Shown here: positions 34,465 through 42,072 of the stretch, one piece after another
How the letters are laid out: each line of letters opens with the position of its first letter
How positions within the stretch are numbered: position 1 is the stretch's first letter
Assembly (NCBI GenBank): GCA_964387685.1
Contig: CAYLXK010000001.1
Span: forward strand, 434,001 to 498,000
DNA length: 64,000 bases
Direction of reading: 5' to 3'
DNA from: Bryobacter sp964387685
GTDB lineage: Bacteria; Acidobacteriota; Terriglobia; Bryobacterales; Bryobacteraceae
Program-made: the position numbers and the translations under genes
Notes under the pieces: generated by a model
Databases searched by the model: none
Seen by the model: the letters and a program-made list of their open reading frames with translations, nothing else
What the model was told of the DNA's origin: nothing

Positions 34465-35592
34465 ATGTCTAGCGCCACGAAGACTCGCCAGGTTCCCTTG
34501 CTCGACCTCGTTGCCCAGCATTCCCACCTGCGCGAAGCCATGCTGGCCGAGCTAATTCCTCTCATCGATTCGCAGCGATTCATCATGGGCCCGGCCGTCG
34601 GCGAACTGGAATGCCAGCTAGCGGGCTATTGCGCAACGAAGTTCGCCATCGGCTGTGCCTCGGGAAGCGACGCTCTCTTGCTTGCCTGGATGGCCCTCGG
34701 TATTGCGCCTGGTGACGAAATCGTCACCTCCCCCTTTTCTTTCTTTGCCAGCGCCGGTTCCATTGCTCGCCTCGGAGCCATTCCCGTCTTCGTCGACATC
34801 GACGAAGCGACTTTCAACCTCAACCCTGAGCAGACCGCCCACGCGCTCGCCACCCGCCCCCGGATTAAGGCCATCCAGCCTGTGCACCTTTTTGGCGGCT
34901 CCGCTGAAATGACTCCCTTGCTCGCCGCCGCCGCCCGCCACGGGGTCGCCGTCGTGGAAGATGCCGCCCAGGCTATCGGCGCGGAGTATCGCGGCCAGCG
35001 CTGCGGTTCCCTGGGGGATATCGGGTGTTTCAGCTTCTATCCTGGCAAGAATCTCGGCTGCTACGGCGACGCCGGCCTCTTAACCACGAACAACGAAACC
35101 CTCGCCGCTAAGCTCGCCAAGCTTCGCCTCCACGGCGGTAGCAATAAATACTTTCACGAATTGGTCGGGATCAATTCCCGCATCGATACGCTGCAGGCCG
35201 CAGTCCTGAAGGTCAAGCTGCCCCACCTCGATTCCTGGACGGCCGCCCGTCAGCGCCATGCCGCGATTTATAGCGAACTCCTTGCGGAGGTTGTTGTGAC
35301 GCCCCGGGTGCAGCCCTATCAAAGCCGCCACGTCTTCAACCAGTACACAATCCTGGCGGAACGCCGTGATGAACTGAAAGCTTTTCTCGCCGCTCACGGC
35401 GTGGGCACGGAGATCTACTACCCGTTGCCGCTCCACTTGCAGGCCTGTTTTTCCCATTTAGGCTATCGGGAAGGCAGCCTCCCCACGAGCGAAAACGTGG
35501 CCCGGCGCGCACTTAGCCTCCCCATTCATCCCGATCTAAGCCACGACGACCTTCACTACGTGGCCTCTCTCGTTTTGGACTTTTATCGCTAG
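34465..35592 (+). CDS. DegT/DnrJ/EryC1/StrS aminotransferase
   Basis: 375 residues of the PLP-dependent sugar aminotransferase family. It has FAIGCASGSDALLLAWMALG (substrate/PLP pocket), VEDAAQAIGAEYRG, the PLP lysine in SFYPGKNLGCYGDAG, and GINSRIDTLQAAVLKVKLPHL. The family transaminates nucleotide-linked keto sugars for O-antigen, capsule or antibiotics. No nucleotide-sugar dehydratase is near, so the sugar is unknown. AAGG lies five bases before the ATG. It is divergent from xseA. Confidence 0.92.
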   Translation: MSSATKTRQVPLLDLVAQHSHLREAMLAELIPLIDSQRFIMGPAVGELECQLAGYCATKFAIGCASGSDALLLAWMALGIAPGDEIVTSPFSFFASAGSIARLGAIPVFVDIDEATFNLNPEQTAHALATRPRIKAIQPVHLFGGSAEMTPLLAAAARHGVAVVEDAAQAIGAEYRGQRCGSLGDIGCFSFYPGKNLGCYGDAGLLTTNNETLAAKLAKLRLHGGSNKYFHELVGINSRIDTLQAAVLKVKLPHLDSWTAARQRHAAIYSELLAEVVVTPRVQPYQSRHVFNQYTILAERRDELKAFLAAHGVGTEIYYPLPLHLQACFSHLGYREGSLPTSENVARRALSLPIHPDLSHDDLHYVASLVLDFYR

Positions 35593-35594
35593 CC

Positions 35595-37229
35595 TTAGGG
35601 GATAGTTAGCGTTCGTGTAGCCGGGCCCAGCTTGTTTCCAATCACCTCGCCCGACACTACAATTTCGACGCGGCGGTTGGCCTGCCGGCCCTTGGCCGTC
35701 GTGTTGTTGGCAATGGGCATTCCCTTGCCAAATCCCCGCGCTTCCAGATTCGCCGCCGCGATCCCTTGCGACTCAAGATAAGCCCGCACACTCTCGGCGC
35801 GCTGCTCGCTCAAACGTTGGTTCAGGGCCTCGCTGCCTGTCGCGTCTGTATGCCCTTCGGCCTCCAGCTTCAGCCCGGGGTGCGCCAGCACCAGCCCGCT
35901 AAGCTTGGCCAATTTCTCGCGAGCGTCGATGCGCAGAGTTGCCTTGCCCACGTCAAACAGCAGGTCTCCCATGTTCACCACGAGCCCGCGCTCGGTGTCC
36001 CGCGTCTCCAGCAATTGATTGAACTGGTCGAAGAGACGTTGGCGTAGCGCTAGCTTTTCCTGCTCCGCTTTTTCGGCTAGCAGCTTCGCATCCTGTGCCA
36101 TTTTGCGCGCCGCTTCTTCCTGCTCAAGTGCTCGCCGCTGCGCCTCTTCGGCGGCCCTACGTTCCTGCATGAGCTTCGCGTTGGCTAGCTCCGTCTCTAC
36201 CCGTCTGCGCTCTTCATCGGCCCGCGCAGCCTGAGCGCGCAGGCTCTCAGCCTCGGCGCGGGCACGCTGCAATTCCGCGCTAACCCGGCGCTCTTCTTCC
36301 TGCTTACGCGCTATTTCCGTTTGGCGCTGTTGCTCCTCGGCCAGGGCGCGGCGCCGCGCTTCTTCTTCGGTCGCTTTCTTGGCCGCCGCTTCCCGCGCTG
36401 CCGCCGCCAGCCGCTCGTTCTCCAAACGTTCTTCCTCGGCCCGCTTCACAGACACCGCCCGCGCGTCCTCGGCCCGCTGCACGGCGTCGCGCGCCATCAT
36501 CGCTGTGGGCTTAGCCTCCCGCTTGCGAAGTTGATACTCTTCGGCTTGCCTCAAGCTCGCTTCCGCCTTGGCCAGAATATCCGCCGCGTACTTATCGGCC
36601 TTGGCCCCTTTGGCGATGAGGATTGCATTCCTCGCCTGGTACAACTCTAGAGGCGTCTTCGGATCCAGACGCGTCCCGAGCGGATTCGCGAGCTTGGCAT
36701 ATTCGCCCCGCTGCAGCAGTTCATACTTTGCGTCCACCGTCTCGATCCGGCCTAGCGTATCCTGCCGCACTTCGTTCTCGGCCACGATCAAATCGCTCGG
36801 CATTGTTACTGCAAAATAGGGCTCCGCCGTGACGATCAGCCCGAACGCTTGCAACTCCGTCGTTACGCTCAATTTGCCCTTACCTGAGTTCAAAATTAGC
36901 TCGCCCAAATTCTGCGGACGCCCGTCTGGCGTAATGGCCCAAAGCACGTAAGTCAGGTATTCGTTTCCAAACTTCGTAGCCGGACCGATGTTTCGGATGT
37001 CGAAGCTGATCTCAATCCGGCCCGCTTTGCTTTCCACCGCCGCCCTGCCCACCGCCTCGGGCATAATCGCGGTCCCCTTGAAGTCCACTTTAGTCGACCC
37101 CATGCGGTGCCGGTAGTTCACCGCCTTGGTGCTCTTGGCCACCACGTCGCTGCGAAACGTGACGGGTGGGGGTTCCTGCGCCAAGAGCGCGTATGCCGCC
37201 AGCAAGGCGAGCAGTAGATTTCGAATCAT
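35595..37229 (-). CDS. OmpA-domain envelope protein with long coiled coil
   Basis: 544 residues. A signal peptide (1-17) is followed by a beta-rich N-terminal region, a highly charged coiled coil rich in Glu/Arg/Ala (about 235-400) and a C-terminal OmpA-like peptidoglycan-binding domain (about 415-535) with EGHTDATGSEALNQRLSEQR and GKGMPIANNTTAKGRQANRR. It likely tethers the outer envelope to peptidoglycan, the coiled coil acting as spacer. AGAGG lies before the ATG. Only 2 bp separate its stop from the convergent DegT stop. Confidence 0.88.
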   Translation of the reverse strand: MIRNLLLALLAAYALLAQEPPPVTFRSDVVAKSTKAVNYRHRMGSTKVDFKGTAIMPEAVGRAAVESKAGRIEISFDIRNIGPATKFGNEYLTYVLWAITPDGRPQNLGELILNSGKGKLSVTTELQAFGLIVTAEPYFAVTMPSDLIVAENEVRQDTLGRIETVDAKYELLQRGEYAKLANPLGTRLDPKTPLELYQARNAILIAKGAKADKYAADILAKAEASLRQAEEYQLRKREAKPTAMMARDAVQRAEDARAVSVKRAEEERLENERLAAAAREAAAKKATEEEARRRALAEEQQRQTEIARKQEEERRVSAELQRARAEAESLRAQAARADEERRRVETELANAKLMQERRAAEEAQRRALEQEEAARKMAQDAKLLAEKAEQEKLALRQRLFDQFNQLLETRDTERGLVVNMGDLLFDVGKATLRIDAREKLAKLSGLVLAHPGLKLEAEGHTDATGSEALNQRLSEQRAESVRAYLESQGIAAANLEARGFGKGMPIANNTTAKGRQANRRVEIVVSGEVIGNKLGPATRTLTIP

Positions 37230-37295
37230 GAAGTTGCCTCTTTCTTCCCTAGACGACCGTTTCAGGCAAATCGTTCCAGCTACCCGGCAGTCGGC

Positions 37296-38054
37296 CTAAG
37301 CCGCCGTCCATCCCCCGTCAATTGGCAGCACCGCGCCATTCACAAAGCCCGCTTCGGCCGACGCGAGATACAAGGCCAAATGCGCAATTTCTTCCGGCCT
37401 GCCCAATCTCCCGATCGGTTGCCGTTGATTCAATTCCCCTCGCACTTTGTCCTTCTCATGCTTATGGTACTTCTCCAAATAGCCCTCGACAAACGGCGTG
37501 TCCACGGTGCCCGGGCAGATACAGTTCACGCGGAACTCCGTCGGATAGTCCACCGCCAATTGCTTGGTCATCGCCACCACTGCGCCCTTGGTGGCGCAGT
37601 AGGCGAATCGCTTCTTTACGCCGATCAATCCCGCCACGCTTCCGATGTTTACCATCGCCCCGCCGGATTCCACCAACAGCGGCACCGCGTATTTCGTCAC
37701 CAGAAACATCCCGGTCACGTTCACGCGGAAGATGCGCTCCCAATCCGGAAGCTCGGTCTCCGTCACTCCGCCCACCAGCCCAATCCCCGCGTTATTCACC
37801 AGGATGTCCAGATGCGGCACCTGCTGAAATACGTGCTTCACCGACTCCTCGCTGGTAATGTCGCAATGAATCGCCCGGGCGCCGCTGAGTTCCTCCGCCA
37901 GCGCCTCGGCTTTCTTCGTATCGATATCCGCCACGATTACGCTGGCGCCCGCCTGCGTATAGGCTCGCGCCGTGCATTCGCCAATGCCGCTGGCGCCTCC
38001 TGTAATCAAGGCCACTTTGCCGTCCAGTCGAAAAGGGGTTCTTTGCTCCGTCAT
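37296..38054 (-). CDS. Short-chain dehydrogenase/reductase
   Basis: 252 residues, classical SDR. It has the cofactor loop TGGASGIG (residues 18-25), VADIDT (acidic residue after beta-2, favouring NAD), NNAG, the catalytic Ser in NIGSVAG and YCATK (Tyr and Lys). The C-terminal VNGAVLPIDGGWTA is typical. Resembles 3-hydroxybutyrate- or sugar-dehydrogenase-like members; the substrate is not deducible. It is divergent from the first CPBP gene with 18 bp between starts. Confidence 0.9.
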   Translation of the reverse strand: MTEQRTPFRLDGKVALITGGASGIGECTARAYTQAGASVIVADIDTKKAEALAEELSGARAIHCDITSEESVKHVFQQVPHLDILVNNAGIGLVGGVTETELPDWERIFRVNVTGMFLVTKYAVPLLVESGGAMVNIGSVAGLIGVKKRFAYCATKGAVVAMTKQLAVDYPTEFRVNCICPGTVDTPFVEGYLEKYHKHEKDKVRGELNQRQPIGRLGRPEEIAHLALYLASAEAGFVNGAVLPIDGGWTAA

Positions 38055-38072
38055 TCCTTCCGATTATTTCGC

Positions 38073-39002
38073 ATGTTAGCTTGGGGAGCAGTGCTCTATG
38101 AACGACCGTCGCAATTCCCCCTTCCGCCGGGTTGGGGTTTTCGGCTGATCGTCGCGATTGCCTCCCTGATGCGTAGTTGCGGTGCGCTTCTTGCCATGTT
38201 CTCCAGTGCAACCCTTGCAGACTTCTATCTGGCGCGCCCCTTCTCCGCCATACCGGTCCCCCGAGGAATCGGCGATTCGCTGCTGCGGGGCATTCCCGAG
38301 TTCGTACTCTTCCTGGGGATCTCGTGGCTTTTGGTCCACTTCGGCCATCGGGCCAGTCTCGCGGATTTAGGTCTCGGCTGGAACGCGCAAGCGCTGCGCG
38401 ATCTAGGCCTCTATCTTCTGGCCGGGGCTGCGGCCGTTTCCCTGGTGGTGCTTCCTTTAGTGGCGGCCGGTTTCGGTTCTTTCCGAAGTTCCGAGCAAAC
38501 CGTCCAGGGCTGGGGCCAGATCGCTCTGCTTGTCTTTCTGCTTTTCCTGGCCGCTCTCGGTGAAGAAATTTTCCTGCGCGGCTATGCGTTCCAAACTCTG
38601 ATTCAACCGCTGCACCTGCTGGGCGCTCTTGTTACCGTAAACGGCATTTTTGCTGCGTTGCACCTGGGCAATCCGTCCGTCAACGAGTTTGCCGTCGCCA
38701 ATACATTTCTGGCCGGTTGTGTACTGGCAATGCTCGTCGTGGTTTGCCGCAGTCTCTGGGCTCCGGTCGGCGCGCATTTTGGCTGGAACCTTGCCACTCC
38801 GCTACTGGGCGTCAACCTGAGCGGCATGCCGCTTCCCATCACTCCTTACTCGGTCGAGTGGCACACGTCTTCTTTCTGGACGGGCGGCGGCTACGGGCCC
38901 GAGGCCAGTGTGCTTTGCACCGGATTGCTGCTCGCGCTTCTTTTTTCGCTCGTGCTGGTCTACTACCGGCGCCAGGATGCCGTACCGCCGGAGTCGGCCT
39001 AA
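38073..39002 (+). CDS. CPBP-family intramembrane protease (ABI/CAAX-like), first of two
   Basis: About 309 residues from ATG 38073. The open frame continues upstream to 37380, but that part is antisense to the SDR gene and is rejected. Around eight transmembrane helices carry the family motifs: GEEIFLRGY (EExxxR), FAALHLGN (His) and HFGWNLATP (HxxxN). CPBP proteins include type II CAAX prenyl endopeptidases and bacterial immunity or signalling proteases. The next gene, another CPBP member, starts directly after the stop codon. Confidence 0.85.
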   Translation: MLAWGAVLYERPSQFPLPPGWGFRLIVAIASLMRSCGALLAMFSSATLADFYLARPFSAIPVPRGIGDSLLRGIPEFVLFLGISWLLVHFGHRASLADLGLGWNAQALRDLGLYLLAGAAAVSLVVLPLVAAGFGSFRSSEQTVQGWGQIALLVFLLFLAALGEEIFLRGYAFQTLIQPLHLLGALVTVNGIFAALHLGNPSVNEFAVANTFLAGCVLAMLVVVCRSLWAPVGAHFGWNLATPLLGVNLSGMPLPITPYSVEWHTSSFWTGGGYGPEASVLCTGLLLALLFSLVLVYYRRQDAVPPESA

Positions 39003-39908
39003 ATGCGCCATCTGCCTTCGCTAATGCCCCTGCTGCTGCCGCTGTTGCTGGAGGCCTTCTTTTATTTCTTCAGTCTCTTCCCGGGCTTGGAAAATCGCCT
39101 GCTCCGCTTACCCGTTTTCCTGCGCTGCATCCTCGTCGCCCTCAGCGCCGTTCTTCCGCTTAGCCTCTTCCAGCTTCTTGGGGGCCAACCTTTCGGCCAG
39201 TTATTCCTGCTTTTCACGCTGGCCGTCGCCGTCGTCTCGTTTTGGTTCTGCGTCGTCCCCGCCAAACCCACAGCCGACATCCTGCTGTTGAGCCTGTTGG
39301 CCGCTCTAATTCTTGGTTCGTGGTTTCAACCGCTTTATCCCGAGACCTCGTCCGGCCTTCGCCTGGGCAGTCTTGCTAAACTCCTTTGGCTTCGACTCGG
39401 CATCAGTACTTTCCTATACGTGCGGCGCTTTCCCGTTCCCGGTACCGGCTTCTGGCCTAATTCGAAGGATTGGCGCATTGGCTTCGTTTATTTCTTGGGC
39501 TTTCTCGCCGTCCTACTCCCCATCGGCATCGGTCTTGAGTTCCTGAAATTCCAAACCCCGAATATCGCCTCCTGGCAACTCCCCCTGCTCGCCATTGGAT
39601 GGTTTGCCGCCATCCTGGTGTTTCTCGCCTACGGCGAAGAGTTCTTCTTTCGCGGCGTACTCCAGCAAGTACTCACCAAAGAGTGGGGCGGGCGCTGGTT
39701 GCCACTTGCCGTTACGAGCCTCCTCTTTGGCGCCGTTCACCTGCCCTTCCGCAACCAATTTCCCAACTGGCGCTTTGCCGCCGTAGCGGGCTTGGCTGGA
39801 ATCTTCTACGGCCTTGCCTTCCGCCACGCCAACTCCGTACGCGCCGCCATGGTCACCCATGCCCTTACGGTCACTGCGTGGAACATGCTCTTTGCTCGTT
39901 CCATCTAA
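39003..39908 (+). CDS. CPBP-family intramembrane protease, second of two
   Basis: 301 residues, hydrophobic throughout. It has GEEFFFRGVLQ (EExxxR), GAVHLPF and VTHALTVTAWN (HxxxxxxxN). It follows the first CPBP gene with no intergenic base, so the two are surely co-transcribed and may act together. The two are distant from each other outside the motifs, arguing against a recent duplication. The stop codon overlaps that of the convergent lipoprotein gene (sequence CTAA). Confidence 0.88.
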   Translation: MRHLPSLMPLLLPLLLEAFFYFFSLFPGLENRLLRLPVFLRCILVALSAVLPLSLFQLLGGQPFGQLFLLFTLAVAVVSFWFCVVPAKPTADILLLSLLAALILGSWFQPLYPETSSGLRLGSLAKLLWLRLGISTFLYVRRFPVPGTGFWPNSKDWRIGFVYFLGFLAVLLPIGIGLEFLKFQTPNIASWQLPLLAIGWFAAILVFLAYGEEFFFRGVLQQVLTKEWGGRWLPLAVTSLLFGAVHLPFRNQFPNWRFAAVAGLAGIFYGLAFRHANSVRAAMVTHALTVTAWNMLFARSI

Positions 39909-41059
39909 TGCCCGCCGGCCTCAACCAAGCCCCGTTTCTCGGCCTCCTCGCTCAGTTTTTCCAGGTCGTCCAGCCAAACGGAAAGATCCGGAATTTTTTG
40001 GTCGAAGCGAAATTCGAGACCCGCGTATGCCGCACTCTGCGCCGACTCACCCGGCCATCCGCCCCCGATCGCGACAGCCGGTAAACGGCTGGGCAGGAAA
40101 GCGCCCCTTGGCTGGGAAAGCCGATACGGCAGCCAAATGCCCTCTCCTCCGGACGCAAACGAGAATATCTTCATGCCCGCCCATTTCCCTTCCAGCGCCG
40201 CCCACTCTTCGGGCTTGGCCGAGGGGTGCGTCTCCCCCAACCGCCCCAGAATGGCGAACTCCCATGGCACTCCGCTTCGGTCGAAGCTTCGCCAACGAAA
40301 CTGGCACGCCAGTTGGCGGTTGAACAGCACCACCTTTGGGGTCGGCGCGTAATCCAGTTCCTCGTTCTCCAACGCTTGCAGGAGCGCGCTATAGTTTGGC
40401 CGCCGCCTTTCCGCCATCGCGTCCAGAGCCTTTTTGATGGAAGCAAAATAGCCCCCTAATTCCCGCTTCGGGCGGTAGCTCCTGCGCACCTCCGCCAGTA
40501 TCCCTTCCGCCGCCCCCTCCCCTAGCGCCTCCGGGTCGCCCAGAAGTAGAACCTCGAGCAATCGCTCCCGGTCTACCTCCAGCCACACCGTCCACGCCTT
40601 GGTATCCTCCCGCTGCCAACGGCTCTGGTACCGGGACAAAGTTCTGGTGAGCGCCCGTGCCTGCCACGAAAGCGGCGCCTTCGCCTCCTGTCCCAACAAC
40701 CGCATGGTCCATTCAAAATAGACCTGTCCCGGGCTAAACGATTGCACATCCGCCACCCGGCTCACCAGCAGCCAGGCTTGCGGTTTTGCGCGCTCCCCAA
40801 AGTAAAAGGCATGCGAAACAGCCCAGAAATTCGATTCCTCCACATCGGCCGCATGGTCGCCCAATAGTGCAGGTCCCTCGCCGACAAGCTTCGAGGGGCC
40901 CGCCGCTCCCCAGCGCATCATGGTCTTTGGCACCTGCACCTCGGCCACTCCATCGAGGTCTGCCAGGACGTAAGAATCCGCCTGCAACTTGCCCCAACCG
41001 CATCCCGTCAGGCTCAAGCACACCGCTCCCAGCACGACTCCCTCCCAGAAAACACCCAT
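39905..41059 (-). CDS. Putative lipoprotein of unknown function
   Basis: 384 residues. The N-terminus ends in a lipobox (LSLTGC, Cys20), so it should be lipid-anchored in the envelope. The mature protein is rich in Trp and charged residues (WQARALTRTLSRYQSRWQRE, PNYSALLQALENEELDYAPT, RQLACQFRWRSFDRSGVPWE). I recognise no family. The gene faces tRNA-Val divergently and converges on the second CPBP gene with overlapping stops. Confidence 0.6.
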   Translation of the reverse strand: MGVFWEGVVLGAVCLSLTGCGWGKLQADSYVLADLDGVAEVQVPKTMMRWGAAGPSKLVGEGPALLGDHAADVEESNFWAVSHAFYFGERAKPQAWLLVSRVADVQSFSPGQVYFEWTMRLLGQEAKAPLSWQARALTRTLSRYQSRWQREDTKAWTVWLEVDRERLLEVLLLGDPEALGEGAAEGILAEVRRSYRPKRELGGYFASIKKALDAMAERRRPNYSALLQALENEELDYAPTPKVVLFNRQLACQFRWRSFDRSGVPWEFAILGRLGETHPSAKPEEWAALEGKWAGMKIFSFASGGEGIWLPYRLSQPRGAFLPSRLPAVAIGGGWPGESAQSAAYAGLEFRFDQKIPDLSVWLDDLEKLSEEAEKRGLVEAGGH

Positions 41060-41098
41060 CTCCGAATGCTACACTCAAAAAGGTTTGACGCCAATCTC

Positions 41099-41175
41099 GG
41101 GCGCTTAGCTCAGCCGGTTAGAGCGCCTGCCTTACAAGCAGGAGGTCCACAGTTCGAGCCTGTGAGCGCCCACCA
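41099..41175 (+). tRNA. tRNA-Val (anticodon TAC)
   Basis: 77 bases with encoded CCA. The acceptor GGGCGCT/AGCGCCC pairs fully, the anticodon stem is CCTGC/GCAGG with loop CTTACAA (TAC), and the T loop is TTCGAGC. TACACT at 41070-41075 is a possible -10 box. The gluQ gene starts 27 bases downstream on the same strand. Confidence 0.97.
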
Positions 41176-41202
41176 TTTCGTTCTCCCTACTCCCGTTTTA
41201 CC

Positions 41203-42072
41203 TTGCGCTACGTAGGCCGCTTCGCCCCTTCTCCTACCGGACCTCTTCACTTCGGTTCCCTCCTCGCCGCCACGGCCAGCTACCTCGATGCACGCTCGCG
41301 TCAAGGTCGGTGGCTGCTCCGCATGGAGGATCTCGACGCCCCACGATGCAGCCCCGCCTCCGCCGAGGCTATTCTTCACACGCTCCTTGCTTTTGGCTTT
41401 GAACATGACGGCCCGGTCGTCTATCAGAGCCGGCGTCTCGATCTTTACGCAGCCCATTTTGAACGCCTCCGCGCCGCGGGCCTCACTTTTCCGTGCGCGT
41501 GCACTCGCAGCGAAATCCGCGGCTTCGAGGATCGCTACCCCGGCACCTGCCGTGACGGACTGAACGGCCGTCCTGCCCGCGCTTATCGTCTACTCGTCTC
41601 CGCGAAGCCCATCGTCTTCACGGACCGTCTCCAGGGCCAAATCTCGGCCAATCTCGAAGCCGACTGCGGCGACTTCGTACTCCGTCGAGCCGATGGCGTC
41701 TGGGCCTACCAGCTGGCCGTCGTCGTCGACGATTTTCTGCAAGGGGTAAACAACGTCGTTCGTGGCGCCGATCTGCTCGATTCCACCCCCCGCCAGATCC
41801 TCCTCCAGCGGCACCTTGGTTTCCCCACGCCCGCATATCTCCACATTCCTATCGCCGCCGGCGAATCGGGCCAAAAGCTATCCAAGCAGACGCTAGCGCC
41901 CCCTCTCGATCCTCTTCGCCCCGTTCCCGCTTTAGAGGCCGCGCTGCGCTTCCTGGGCCATCCTCCTCCGGCCGCCCTGGCTAATTGCTCTCTCGGCGAA
42001 CTTTGGTCTTGGGCGACGCTGGCGTGGCGGCCCGATCGGATTCCGCCCCAACGTTCCCTTCCAGCCTTCTGA
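41203..42072 (+). CDS. gluQ: Glutamyl-Q tRNA(Asp) synthetase (GluQ-RS)
   Basis: 289 residues with a TTG start. A shortened GluRS-like enzyme without the anticodon-binding domain: GRFAPSPTGPLHFGSLLAA (HIGH-like), a zinc site CAC...YPGTC (about 99-117), YQLAVVVDDFLQGVNNVVRG and the KMSKS equivalent GQKLSKQT. It attaches glutamate to queuosine at position 34 of tRNA-Asp, and a G34 tRNA-Asp gene is in this window. It likely shares the tRNA-Val transcript. The last 92 bp overlap the convergent kinase gene. Confidence 0.93.
   Translation: MRYVGRFAPSPTGPLHFGSLLAATASYLDARSRQGRWLLRMEDLDAPRCSPASAEAILHTLLAFGFEHDGPVVYQSRRLDLYAAHFERLRAAGLTFPCACTRSEIRGFEDRYPGTCRDGLNGRPARAYRLLVSAKPIVFTDRLQGQISANLEADCGDFVLRRADGVWAYQLAVVVDDFLQGVNNVVRGADLLDSTPRQILLQRHLGFPTPAYLHIPIAAGESGQKLSKQTLAPPLDPLRPVPALEAALRFLGHPPPAALANCSLGELWSWATLAWRPDRIPPQRSLPAF

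Noticed and set aside
37380..38072. Upstream extension of the first CPBP gene (would give 540 residues)
   Set aside because: The extra N-terminal part is antisense to the SDR gene and His/Arg-rich; the protein homology starts at about 38073.
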